Made by a program: the position numbers and the translations under genes | The notes under the pieces: model-generated | What the model was told of the DNA's origin: nothing | Seen by the model: the letters and a program-made list of their open reading frames with translations, nothing else | The model's database searches: none | Assembly: GCA_002049455.2 (NCBI GenBank) | Contig: KV918793.1 | Span: 62,001-126,000, forward strand | From: Porphyra umbilicalis | Lineage: Eukaryota; Rhodophyta; Bangiophyceae; Bangiales; Bangiaceae | Length of the DNA stretch: 64,000 nucleotides | Direction of reading: 5' to 3' | Shown here: piece by piece, positions 32,278-42,929 of the stretch | Layout: each line of letters begins with the position of its first letter | Numbering within the stretch: the first letter of the stretch is position 1

Positions 32278-32810
32278 CGGCAGAGGGCGGCGGCGGTCGG
32301 GGCGGGGGCGGCGGCCGGGGCGGCGGCGGCGGGGGCGGCGGCGGCGGCCGGGGTGGAGGTGGCGGGGCAGGGGCGGCGGCGGTGGCGGCGGCGGCCGGGA
32401 CAGCGGTGGCAGGGCGGGGGCGGCGAGGACGGCGGCGGGGGCGGGGGCGGGGGCGGGGGTGGCGCGGCGGGGGCGGCGGCGGCTGCCGGGGCGGCGGTGG
32501 CGGGGCGGGGGCGGCGAGGACGGCGGCGGGGGCGGGGGCGGGGGCGGGGGTGGCGCGGCGGGGGCGGCGGCGGCTGCCGGGGCGGCGGTGGCGGGGCGGG
32601 GGCGGCGAGGACGGCGGCGGCGGCGGCTGCCGGGGCGGCGGTGGCGGGGCGGGGGCGGCGAGGACGGCGGCGGGGGCGGGGGCGGGAGCGGGGGTGGCGG
32701 GGCGGGAGCGGCGGCGGCGGCCGGGGCGGCGGTGGCGGGGCGGGGGCGGCGGGTACGGCGGCGGGGGCGGGGGCGGCGGCGGCGGGAGGGGGGCGGTGGT
32801 GGCGTGGTCA
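32278..32810. repeat. G-rich minisatellite with quadruplex potential
   Basis: Four to five copies of a roughly 55-95 bp unit built of GGGGC and GGC words, for example GGCGGCGAGGACGGCGGCGG followed by repeated GGGGGC. The plus strand carries dense runs of four or five G in close spacing, so stable G-quadruplexes are likely. ORFs on both strands are artefacts of the repeat. Confidence 0.75.
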
Positions 32811-33753
32811 TGACGGCGGTCACGCTGCACAGGACGTCGGTGAGGCATGTGGGGGGGGTCGTGCGTCGCGGTGTATGGACAGTGGAGCAGGGGGTCCGTG
32901 ATCAGGACCTACGAGCTATTCAAAGGTGGCCCCTATGTCGTAGATATGCCCAGATACAATCCGGAAATGTGTTGAGGAGCGCCACTTGTCACACAGGCAC
33001 GGCACCTGATTGGTAGAGGAGCCTTCGTGATGTGGCACTTGCCTTCGGGATCTGGCTGCCAGTTCCCGAAGGCTGTGGTTTCCCTGGTTGCATGAGGGCC
33101 TAGCACATGCATGGTTCCCCCTCGAGAGAGGTTGACAGTACTGTATCGGCGAACACAATGGCGTTTTGTTCGGGCTTTGTTGCCCGACCAGACGGACCAA
33201 CAGACCGGCCTATGTTTGCCTGTTCCCAAACAAACATTTCTGTTCGGCGATCTGTTGGTTTTCCCCGTGCAGCGACGATGGGCTGTGCTGCGGCGGCGGT
33301 CGGCGCCGTCGGCGCCGCCCCCGCTGGGGCTTCCCCTACCCCCTCCGCCGCACTCGGGGTGGCGGCGCCTGTGCCGGCGCCACGCTGCCCCCGCCGGTCG
33401 CCAGGGTGCTGCCGCCGTCTGCGACCGCCGCGGGCAGGCGGGGTGCGGGGGTCGCGGAGGCGGCGGTAGCACACATGCGGGGGGCCTGTTTGTTTGGTGG
33501 GCGTGGAGCCTATTGTTTTTTTTGTTTTTTCAAGGTGGGTGCCGCCTGCTTCCCTTTGCAATGCCCGCACACACCCGCGGCCGTCGGCTGCGCTGCGCGC
33601 CATTGGTACAATTATTTTGTTGTCAAGGCGTCCCGTTGGCGCTCCCCCGGGCCCGACATACAATTTCCAAACACGCGCCGCACACACAACACGCGAGCGG
33701 GACACGCGCGGGGCGGCCGAAGGGCCGACCGCCCCGACCGCCCGCGTGCACCT
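32811..33753. other. Region downstream of the xylanase gene, no supported gene
   Basis: Overlapping ORFs on both strands between 33100 and 33750 show no domain and are compositionally biased. Part will be the 3' untranslated region of the minus-strand GH10 gene. Confidence 0.4.
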
Positions 33754-35445
33754 CTAGCCGATAGTCCAGCACTGGCTGTCCCACGCGGGGTTCCGCGACT
33801 GTAGCGTCACGCCGTCTGACGGGGTGAACGCGCCCGACCCGGTTTGCGTGCCGACGCGCGTCAGGACGCACGTGGACGGGCCCCACTGGCACGTCAGCGA
33901 CACGCCGCCGCCGGCGCAGGGGGCGGTCGTCCACTGCTGGTTTTCCGCCCGCGACTCGAGGGCCGACAGAAACACGCTGCTGCTCTGCTCCCACCTGCCG
34001 CCGACCCGCTCGCCGAGGCGGCCGAGGTAGAGCGGCGAGCCGGGGCAGGCGCTGCGAAGTCGCTGGCCGCCGCTGGCGGCCTCGAGCACCCACCGGGGGG
34101 CGCCCGCCCCACTCGAGACCCCCACGCTCGTGGGGGAGCCGCACCCCCCGCCGGTGGCGCTGTTGCGGGTCAGGACGCCAGAGGCGGGCGACCACGCAGA
34201 GACGATGCGCACAGAGGAGCCCGATGGGGGTGCGGAGGAGCCCCCCCCACCGCCGCCCTGGGTGCTGCCCGCCTCGGAGCAGGGGGAGCGGCCGTCGCCG
34301 CGCAGCGCTGTGCGCATCGCCTCGACCGCGGGTTTGGCGACAACCTTTTCGCCGGGGTCTCCGCCAGTATAGGGCGTCGGGAACGTGTAGGTACCGACGG
34401 GGAGGCCGACAGATGGGTCCGTCGTCGGGTGCAACCACGAGCGCTTGTCGGCAAACTCCCACAGCAACAGCATCTGAAAGGCGGGCTGACCGACCACCAA
34501 CCTGGCGACGGTTGCATAGACGTCCGCCTGGTCGCGCAGCTGCGCCGCCGATGGCCGATCCGCGGGATTGGTGGTGATCTTGGTTCTGACGTCCAGCTCG
34601 GTGACGTACAGGGAGAGGCCCGCTGCGGCAAAGCGGGCAAAGTTCTCCTGCATGCTCTTGCAGTTTGGGCCCTTGCCGGTCGCGTCCAGATGAGTTTGAA
34701 ACCCGACCCCGTCAATGGGCACACCCCGCCTGCGGAGGTGTTCGACATACCTTAGCAGGGCGGTGGACTTGGCGTTGACTTCCTCAATGCTGAAGTCGTT
34801 GATGATCAGCTCCGTGCCGGCGCCGACCTTGTCCTTGGCCCACCGGAATGCCTTTTCCACATAGTCGGGGATATCTCGATACTCAACAAAGTCGGTGCGG
34901 AGGCCCCAGCCGTCGACGTTGGTGCCCCTCGCAATGTTCTCTGAGGAGCCCATGACCTCGTTGACCACGTCCCACACGGCCACCCCGTTGGGGCTCGCCG
35001 ACGCCATGGTGTCCACGTACTTCTTGAGTACGGCCTCGCGGCGGCCGTTCAACGCAGAAGACTGGTACCAACCCAGCCTCTGGTTGATGTACGGGTACAC
35101 CAACACGTGCCCGTGCACGCGCATCCCTTGTTCTGCGGCCCACTTCACCATCTCCTTGTGGGGTGCCGTGTTGATCGCCTCGTCTTCGATTTTCCAGGGA
35201 CCAGATGCCATGTAGGCGGTCGTAGTAATGGCGTTGAACTCTCGTGCCGCCGCCGCCTGGTAGTCGCGGTTGTTCGTGTCAAAGTAGGGGTGCAGCGTGC
35301 CTCCCACGGGCAGGCGCCCGGGGGCAGCAGACTTGAGGGTGCCCGACTCCTGCGCACCCGCCGGCGCCGCGCACAGCAAGACGGATGCCGTGACAGCGGC
35401 AGTGGCGGCCAGCGCAGCGGCGGCAGCGGCGGGAAAGGCCCCCAT
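33754..35445 (-). CDS. Secreted GH10 endo-beta-1,4-xylanase with C-terminal lectin-like module
   Basis: 563 residues from ATG 35445, single exon. A signal peptide covers about residues 1-31 (AAVTASVLLCAAPAGA). The glycoside hydrolase family 10 domain runs about 45-370 and shows the acid/base Glu in WDVVNEVMG (E163), YIND-like LIINDFSIEE, GFQTHLD (249-255), and the nucleophile Glu in LYVTELDVR (E283). The usual HTLVWH substrate motif reads HGHVLVYP (111-118), with Tyr and Pro in place of Trp and His. A Gly/Ser linker (about 405-420) leads to a Cys-containing beta-trefoil-like module (about 425-563; ENQQWTTAPC, CQWGPSTCVLTRVG). GH10 enzymes cleave internal beta-1,4 xylan bonds, so wall-xylan turnover or nutrition is the likely role. 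The upstream in-frame extension to 35574 lacks an ATG. Confidence 0.88.
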   Translation of the reverse strand: MGAFPAAAAAALAATAAVTASVLLCAAPAGAQESGTLKSAAPGRLPVGGTLHPYFDTNNRDYQAAAAREFNAITTTAYMASGPWKIEDEAINTAPHKEMVKWAAEQGMRVHGHVLVYPYINQRLGWYQSSALNGRREAVLKKYVDTMASASPNGVAVWDVVNEVMGSSENIARGTNVDGWGLRTDFVEYRDIPDYVEKAFRWAKDKVGAGTELIINDFSIEEVNAKSTALLRYVEHLRRRGVPIDGVGFQTHLDATGKGPNCKSMQENFARFAAAGLSLYVTELDVRTKITTNPADRPSAAQLRDQADVYATVARLVVGQPAFQMLLLWEFADKRSWLHPTTDPSVGLPVGTYTFPTPYTGGDPGEKVVAKPAVEAMRTALRGDGRSPCSEAGSTQGGGGGGSSAPPSGSSVRIVSAWSPASGVLTRNSATGGGCGSPTSVGVSSGAGAPRWVLEAASGGQRLRSACPGSPLYLGRLGERVGGRWEQSSSVFLSALESRAENQQWTTAPCAGGGVSLTCQWGPSTCVLTRVGTQTGSGAFTPSDGVTLQSRNPAWDSQCWTIG

Positions 35446-35919
35446 GGTTGTCGCGGTGGTGGGCGGGGGCTTGGCAGCTGTGCAGTAGGTTGGCGGACGG
35501 GTGCTGCCGATGTTTAGTCGAATCAGCCGAGAGGGGCCGCAGCGGCTTGTATCGTCCTCTGCAGCCCCACCCAAACAACAACAACAGGTTGGAACAGCCC
35601 CACCGTCCCATGCAAAGAGGCACCTACCTGTCTATTGTTCCGCCAGGCAGAGCAGACGCCTGCATCTCATCCAGAGGCACTTTCTACGAACTCGATAGGC
35701 CCATCAACCACTACATCCACTACACCAACAAACCAGACTGATCGGCTCGGATGAAGAGTCTCCGGCTGGTGCCGATACGGCAATAGAGCGGGGGCGCCGG
35801 CCCAATCCAGTGCGTCGCGTTCGTGGTGTGCTTGCCACCAGAGCGCTTCCTGCCACTGTCGGTCACCTCGAGATGGGCGTGAAGCACGATTGCCGTCGTA
35901 CGAGGCCCAAAACACCCGA
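35446..35919. other. 5' flank of the xylanase gene
   Basis: AT-richer than the gene and probably holds the promoter. No clear TATA or other motif is assigned, and no gene is seen. Confidence 0.4.
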
Positions 35920-37474
35920 CATCGTCAGAACAATGGTCATCCTGAACGGGAGGGAATCCCGTTCAGGCCCCTGTTACGGCACGGCGCCCGAACAAGGGAA
36001 CTCCTGTTACAAACGTTGTTCAGGTGCACGGACCTGATCTCGAGGTCGGACGTTACCAGATCGCGAGACACACCCTTAATACTCCAGTTAACCAGGGTCG
36101 ATTATTATTGCACTAATCTCTAGACGATGACAGGTTACTGGCGGCCCATGCACACTGATCGTTGATGCTGCTTTGCTTTATTTCTGGAGGGACTACGGAT
36201 GGGACTACGGCCATGAGGACTACCAAACGGTGCACCCATCATAGCTGACCATGTACCAACGCCGGCAGCAACACAAGTGGGGGAGCCAGTCGGCAGGTAG
36301 TACCGAGAAAAAGGCACCAAGACCGCGACAGATGCCGTACCATCCAAACCCACATCAAACGAGAGCTCGTGATATCAAGAGAGGGGAAGACTAAGAAACA
36401 AGAGCAACGATACGACGGGACAAAACAGGGGACGTGCGAGATAGGGGGCAGAAAGCGGAAGACGGACGTAGGGAGGAGGGGGGAGAGAGAAATCCAATCA
36501 GGAAGTGGGAGAAAGACATACACGATACGCAGGGGAAAAAACATGCATGGACGGTAGCACATGTTGGCACGAGTCAGATGCGAGCTACCACAGATGGCAG
36601 TGAACGAGGGCTCCGTGTACGGTAGTGCAACATCCGGTGCAATGACCTCGATGGAAGACACGCAATGACAGACAAACGAACGGTAGACAGGAGAGGATCC
36701 AACCACAAACAGCGCACAACATACCTGTTGGAAGACTGGCTCAAAGACCCAGCATGGTAGGGGGTCGCCCAGTTGGGGAGGGGGACGTTGGTGCACGACA
36801 GCAAGAGCCGGGAGAGATCGACACGGGCGCTCCGATCTCGGATGAGGACTGCAGTGGTCTTGCTCGACGGCAGCGCGGTGGTGGAGGGTCAGGTCATCGG
36901 AGGCTTTAGCCTGTCACTCTTGAGTTGTCTCCAATCGACCAGATGAGTCCGTTTTTTCCATGGAGACGTCCGACCTACCACGAGGGCTACGTGTGGCGTA
37001 GCTCACTTTTATTGGCCGCCCATTCTCATATATGCTTGACATCATTCGTCGTCTCACGAATTACATAAATCTTCGGTCATCAATCGACTTTACAGAGCAA
37101 TTCGGGGTAAATTCTGGAGCGGCGGCCGCGGTCTCGTGCGTGCACCTCAGGTCCGAGAACACGCCTTGGCGCCGACTTTTTGTGCAGTGCATCGTCGATG
37201 GCAAGAGGCATCCAGGCCCGTGCAGGACCCCGACCTGGACAGTTTACGTCTTCGCAATCCATTGCAGGGATATCATTGGCTTGAATTAGTGCGACAGTCT
37301 TGCATGACCTCGCGATCAGCCACGAGACGGTTCAGGGCCTGGCACAGCTGCCCTGAACGGGAACTCCTCCCGTTCAGGTCTTTGTTACAGCACAGACGCC
37401 TGGACGGGAAACCTTTCGTCTTGAACGGGACTCCCGTTCAGGCTCCCGTTCAAATGTTCACTGTTCTGACGATG
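35920..37474. mobile_element. 1.55 kb non-autonomous element, copy C
   Basis: Bounded by CATCGTCAGAACAATGGTCA and TGTTCACTGTTCTGACGATG, giving a 13-bp perfect terminal repeat CATCGTCAGAACA. It is nearly identical to copy B along its length. Small differences include an extra ATCGACTTT-type insertion near 37081 and loss of one CCCGTTCAAGGG word near 37412. No target-site duplication is visible in CCGA|...|GTGA. It has no coding capacity of its own. Confidence 0.75.
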
Positions 37475-37927
37475 GTGAGGGTGTCCACTCGGGCGGGTCT
37501 GACCCGCCTAGCCGCTCGGCGACTGTCCGCTACGAAACCGCCGCCAGACCCCACAGCCACGTGGAGGCGGCCATCACGAGGGGGGACACTGTCAGTGATG
37601 GACAAGAGAGCCCCTCGTGAGTCGTCCGTCACACCGGATCTCTGCCAACAGAGATCCGCATGCGGCGAGGTCCGCCCATTGCTGCCAAGGTCTCTGGCTG
37701 TCCGCTCGTGTGCCCTTTCCCTCATCTGCATCTATGCCCTTGACCCATGTGCAGCAAGGATGGGCACACTGGAAGCACAACTACCGACGTCGGTCTTTCA
37801 GAATACCCCATCGGCCCGAGAAGGTACTGTATCGTTCTACTGGCCTGCGCAAGGGTGTACAGTCAAAAAGCACTTGACACGATATCATTCACTTGAAGAG
37901 CAGGGTGAACTCTCCAAGTGAATTGAC
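37475..37927. other. Intergenic, no supported gene
   Basis: One open plus frame crosses from copy C, but no domain is visible. A CACGAGGGG/CCCCTCGTG stem with a roughly 30-base loop lies at about 37573-37620. Confidence 0.35.
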
Positions 37928-38044
37928 GTGCTACAGGGTGCTACAGGGTGCTACAGGGTGCTACATTGCGCTACATTGCGCTACATTGCGCTACATTGCG
38001 CTACATTGCGCTACAGGGTGCTACAGGGTGCTACAGGGTGCTAC
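37928..38044. repeat. 10-bp tandem repeat in two alternating blocks
   Basis: About 12 decamers. GTGCTACAGG forms the outer units on both sides and GCGCTACATT forms a block of about five in the centre, so the array is symmetrical. No gene is seen. Confidence 0.9.
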
Positions 38045-38471
38045 CACCCCCGTGCTTATCTTGACGCACGGTCGGCTCCCTCTGGACACTGCTCCTACGC
38101 CCCGGCTGGTTCTTTCCCCCCCTTCCTCTCCCCGACCTCCATATAGAAACCCATCTCTATTGTCCGCGACAGCGCTCCCCCGCCTGGTCCGCGCTTTGGT
38201 TAATGACGCCGCATCGCACATGTACATGTACCTAGGGTTGTGCAACACGCCCGGGGCGTGCTAAATTGCACGCCTGGGGCGTGCAATTTCACGTGTTTTG
38301 GGCGTGTCACGCCCTGCACGCCCAGAATTTTTGGGGCGTGATTGGGGCGTGCTTGGCAAAAATGTACATCGATTTAAATGCGCTCTTGGGGCGCCAGTCC
38401 ACCAATTATTTTTCGGTGCAGTTCCGTGCCACCTTCGTTACTTGTTCAGGGCGCGGTGTCTTACTGCTCCG

Positions 38472-39716
38472 TAGGGTTGCTCAGAACCAGGGTTATAAGT
38501 TCATGTTGAATCTACAGATGGTTCGATGAATCAGGTTGATTTCAAGAAACGAACCAAACCAAACGACAAACGACTTGGATACATTTGTCGTTAATTGCCC
38601 GGGCAGACAGGAGCTTTCGTTGACCACTTCAAATTGATCAGCCAGGTGGTTCGGCGCTGTGCGGCCGCTCTGACTGCCTCGTTGACATATCCCCTGCAGG
38701 TCAGTCGCGCTGAGAGTTCTGCTCCCAGACCCTCCTTCATGTCAACTGTTGCCAATCGGCTGTGTAGCACCCTAAGCGCTGAGTACGTAGATCGATTCAT
38801 CTCCTGTCAACGTGTGCGTGAATCATAGCCTTTTTGGCTGGAGGATGGATGGGTCGTGGTCGCACCCAGGATTGCGTGGAGTGCAGCAAGCTGCTTCTCG
38901 GACAACGGGGCATCCACTCGCTCGCAATGCCCCGTCTACACGTATCGGTGTTTGGTCCTTTCTGTTTGGTCCCCCCGTCTCCGTTACTGCGCGGAGGCCC
39001 AGGCGGTTGTCAACGTCGTCGCCCCGGTGTCGACTCGTACCAGTCGTTTGGATTGTGTCGCGGTGGTGGGGCAGACAAGCAGGGCTCTGTGGCCGGGACT
39101 GCAGCAAGCCTTCTATGCACACGCTACATCAGCTTGGCGACTCAAGCTCGATGGAGCTCGATTCAGACAACCCGACTTCCCTCAGCACAATCTCAAATAC
39201 ATTAAACGTGGCACACTAAGTATTACGCGGAACAAGTACGCCCTTTGACATGTTGCGTTCAACCTGAACGCTCCAGCGTTCAAGTGAATCAGGTTGAATT
39301 CCGTTCATGTTTGGCAAACCAAACCAAACGCTGACAACCCTGCTCAGAACGCCCGGGGCGTCGTTAAGGGCGTCGTTAAGGGCGTCACCAGGGCGTCATT
39401 TGGGCGTCGTGCGCCCCTAACGCCCCAACTCAAAAGGGCGTCAACAAGGCGTCGCGAAGAGGAAGTTTTCAGGGGGGTCCACATGATTCAGCAGGTGGCG
39501 GCTGTGCACCTTGGTTGGGGACAGGCACCCAGTCTGGACACAAAAATGAGATATGAGAGCGCGATATGGGTGCTACTTGAACGGTATGGCGATCATTGAG
39601 GGTGCTACTTGGGGCGTCGTGAGGGCGTTTTGGCTGCCTAATGGGGCGTCAGTAAGGCGTCATATCCGTCGCGCGCCCCTGACGCCCCCGAAATAGGGGC
39701 GTCGTGTGCAACCCTA
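38472..39716. mobile_element. hAT non-autonomous element E, 8-bp duplication CTGCTCCG
   Basis: Starts TAGGGTTGCTCAGAAC and ends GTGTGCAACCCTA. The octamer CTGCTCCG directly flanks both sides (38464-38471 and 39717-39724), the hallmark of hAT insertion. Subterminal GGGCGTC repeats are dense at both ends. Removing nested element F leaves about 380 bp, a MITE-sized element. Confidence 0.85.
38488..39342. mobile_element. hAT non-autonomous element F nested in E, 8-bp duplication CTCAGAAC
   Basis: Starts CAGGGTTATAAG and ends GACAACCCTG. CTCAGAAC flanks both sides exactly (38480-38487 and 39343-39350). Subterminal words GAATCAGGTTGA and AACCAAACCAAACG occur at both ends in direct orientation. The 855-bp interior encodes nothing recognisable. 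Confidence 0.85.
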
Positions 39717-40484
39717 CTGCTCCGTCTAGCGTCCACAAATGAGGTGCTCGACGCTATGAGGCGTGGGGACCATTTTTCCGTCGTGTGCCCACAAACAATG
39801 TGCTCGACGCCATGATGCGCGGGCGCCATCTGTGCGGGATGGGCACAGCAACGGCCACCTGCTGTCATCAGCCTGGGAGGACGCAGAGGGGCTCCTCGAC
39901 ACGGGCGCCAATGAGGACGTTGAATGCGATGCATCGCGCGCCGGCAACGACCAGGCCGACGGCAGTGATGGAGGGGGCGCCGGCGGCGAGCTACGCGTCT
40001 CCTGAACGAGAAGGTCGCCCGATGCGCCACGGCCGGCGCCGGCGTCCATTGACAGGACGTTGGTCGTCCCGGCGACGAGGACGCCCCGGCGGCCATGACC
40101 GAGAATGATTTGATGACCATCTGCTCTGGCTTTGTGCGCGGTGAGATGGGTGGGACTGCGGGCGGTGGGGCGGCCGGTGGAGGCAAGGCGAGCCGACGTC
40201 CCTTGATGCTGCAAAGAATTTTTGAGGCAGAGTGGCAGAGGCCAAGAGAGTGTATCGCATGCAGCTGTTTCCTCCATGTTTTCTGGCATTTTTGTGGTCC
40301 TTTGAAGCATCCGAATTGCAAGAGTATTGGGTACTTTGAATCGCCTATCAAGTAAGTGTCAATACATGGGGGCTACATTAGGGGCGTGAGAGGGGCGTGC
40401 CAATGTTGGGGGCGTGCAGAAGGGCGTGATTAGGCGTGCATCGCCCACCGCGCCACCCAAAAAGGGGCGTGATGCACAACCCTA

Positions 40485-42929
40485 AATGCCACTGGCACCC
40501 GCCTTTCGAATTGAGACGAGACGGCCAGGAGCCAAGTGATGTGTACTTGAACATTCCTCTGGCCTTTGTCCGCGGAAAGACCTCGCACGGCTCAGGCGGA
40601 CATCGCCGCACGGTGAGTCAGACATCGTTAGAAGCGTCACTCTGCAACGTATCTCTGCATGGATGCGTGCTGCATATGACCGCGTCGGGTGAGGAATTGA
40701 GGTCGTAATTGGTATAACCTGCCCCTGAGATGCTCCAAACGGTTTTTTTGTTCTTGAACCTTTTGAACGCGCAGAAGAGGGCCAAGATCGGGGACAGCCG
40801 AGACGCGTGGAATGTGGTGTGACCGTGGCGCGCATTGACTGAAGCGGGCAGGCGCGAGTAGCGTGACGCAGCTGTCCGCGTGGTGCCGAGCGCGGGCCTG
40901 AGTCGAGGAAAGGACGGCGCCGTACGTGTGGCCCGTGCGACGGGGTGGTGGTGGCACACTGGCCGTGCGGGATGTCGCGCAGCTGACCGCGCGGTACGTC
41001 GTGGGGGAAGGAGGTCGGACCGGGGGGTACGTTCGGGGGGTTGTGGAGGAGTTGAGGGGCCGTGGGGCTGGAGAGGGGGGGGGGTAAAGACGCTGCTGGC
41101 ATGTCGGTGGCAGCCCTTTCGGCGGCGGCGGCGGCCCCTGCGCCCACGCCCCCTGCTGCGATAGGCTTGCTGCTGGTAAGAGCACACCCAAAAATCCGTA
41201 TCGAGTCCACATCCCATCAGATTTAAGAGCGCCACGTACACGAACGTGCAGAGAAGTGATTGGGTGTCGAGCCTCGTCCGACCCTGATGTCAACACAGGT
41301 GGGCAGGTGAGGTGTATTTGTTGAATAACAGGGGGCTACGTCTCGAAATTAAGATGAACATTCGTGGAAATCCGAACCCTTCTTGTTGGCTCTGCGGTTT
41401 CACAAGGGGCAGGCTTAGATGCCTTCTGTGGGACGCTCGAGGTGCCAGGTGTGAGTGGCGCGATTGGCATGGAATATGCTGACGATCAGAGTTGAATTCG
41501 AAGCGAGCGTCTCCGAGCAGAGGACGACTTGCCTTGAAATTGTCTGCTATGAAGCGATCTTCCCGCCATTTGAGACGTCGTTTCAGGTCACCACGTGTCC
41601 CACAGGCAGCAGACGCAATCTGAGGTTGCCAGATTGTGTCAGAAACTCACGCCGACACTTTCAAAAGACAGGTGACCTGGCTGTGCTGCTTTACGGATCC
41701 ACAAGCTGAGCACGAGTCGTGGAGATCTCGTTCCCAAACCCGTTTTTCGGCAACAGTAGGCTGCGGTCGGCCGGGCTACGTTGCAGAGAGACGCTGACAG
41801 AAGCGCACGAGACGCGGCGATATCCGCCGCCTGTCACACTTGTGGGCCTTCGGGCGACAGCTGGCCCTGATACTTTTCAACTCCGCCTGCGCGGCAACGT
41901 ACGAGGCGTAAGAACACTGTCGGTGGGTGGTCCTTGTTTTGCGCCCTCCAGTCTGATGTGACGCAGCTTTTTTGTTGGCAGGCCCAGCCAGCAAGGCGCG
42001 AGCCGCTGAAAAACAGTCGAAGAGCTCATCTTCGCAGCCCCACAGTGGTTTTTGACACGTCCAGACAGCACCTCACGAAGATTGGAAAAGCTGACCACTG
42101 ATAGCATCGCACGTGAGTCCGAGATGACCCACCCTTTTGAGGCATGTTTGCAGGCCTAGAGAAATTTCAGAACAAGGATCGTTGCAGCCTGGCGGGAGCC
42201 GTGGCTGTGGAGCCTCGTATCGCATTTGCGCAAGCAGTGTTCTCGAGAGGTCCATTCGCATTCACGCAGTCGCTGTCCTCCAGGAGGTCGGCAGGCAGGG
42301 GGGCGGGGAACAGGCAATCACGACTTTCTTTTGGGTGTCGGTGGACCCTGCTGGGGTGCGACGGAGAAAACGCAAGCACAACAAACTTCAGAGCATCGTA
42401 GAAGCTGACAGCCATAAAAGCTGTGGAGCCTAGTTGCCCGTCCGCGCATGTGGTGCACTTTGTAAGCCTACACGGGTCCTGTGGAAGGCCCACGGTATTT
42501 TCTGGGTAGGGAGGTCACAGGCCACGGAGGCGGCGCTCAAAAATGCGTCAGCCAGCGGAGCCGACCGTTTATTGTGCCTTCCGACCGGGGCGCTCACCAG
42601 TATACGCAACGGCGGTCACCACTGTGCCGTGTCTACCCTCTCACGCCTCTCTTGCCCTCCTTCACGGCACCCACCCGCCTACCGCTCACCTCCAACACGC
42701 ACGCACGCACTTCTCACCAACCTACATATCTCTGTGCATCTCACGTCGTGCACGCACGAGGCCTCACTCGACCAGGCCATCACGACTGTCCCCGTCGCTG
42801 CTCCCTATGCGCGCAGGCCGTCGCTTCAGGCCTTTTCACTGCGACATTGGCCACTCTCTGGGCCAAGCCTTCTGCGTCGTACTCCCACGGACTCCTGCTC
42901 AGCCGTGCCGCGCGCAGCGCTCGATCGAC
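40485..42929. other. Intergenic, no supported gene
   Basis: Mixed DNA with many short ORFs on both strands. A plus-strand piece LNIPLAFVRGKTSHGSGGH near 40550 looks faintly protein-like but is isolated. Nothing is called. Confidence 0.35.

Larger units (their letters stand above)
38233..40484. mobile_element. hAT-like element D (outermost, tentative pairing)
   Basis: Left end TAGGGTTGTGCAACACGCCC and right end, reversed, TAGGGTTGTGCATCACGCCC. Both sides carry dense subterminal GGGCGTG repeats, unlike the GGGCGTC of the nested element. The flanking octamers CATGTACC and AATGCCAC do not match well, so the two ends may come from two related insertions. Without the nested elements it would be about 1 kb. 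No transposase is seen. Confidence 0.5.
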
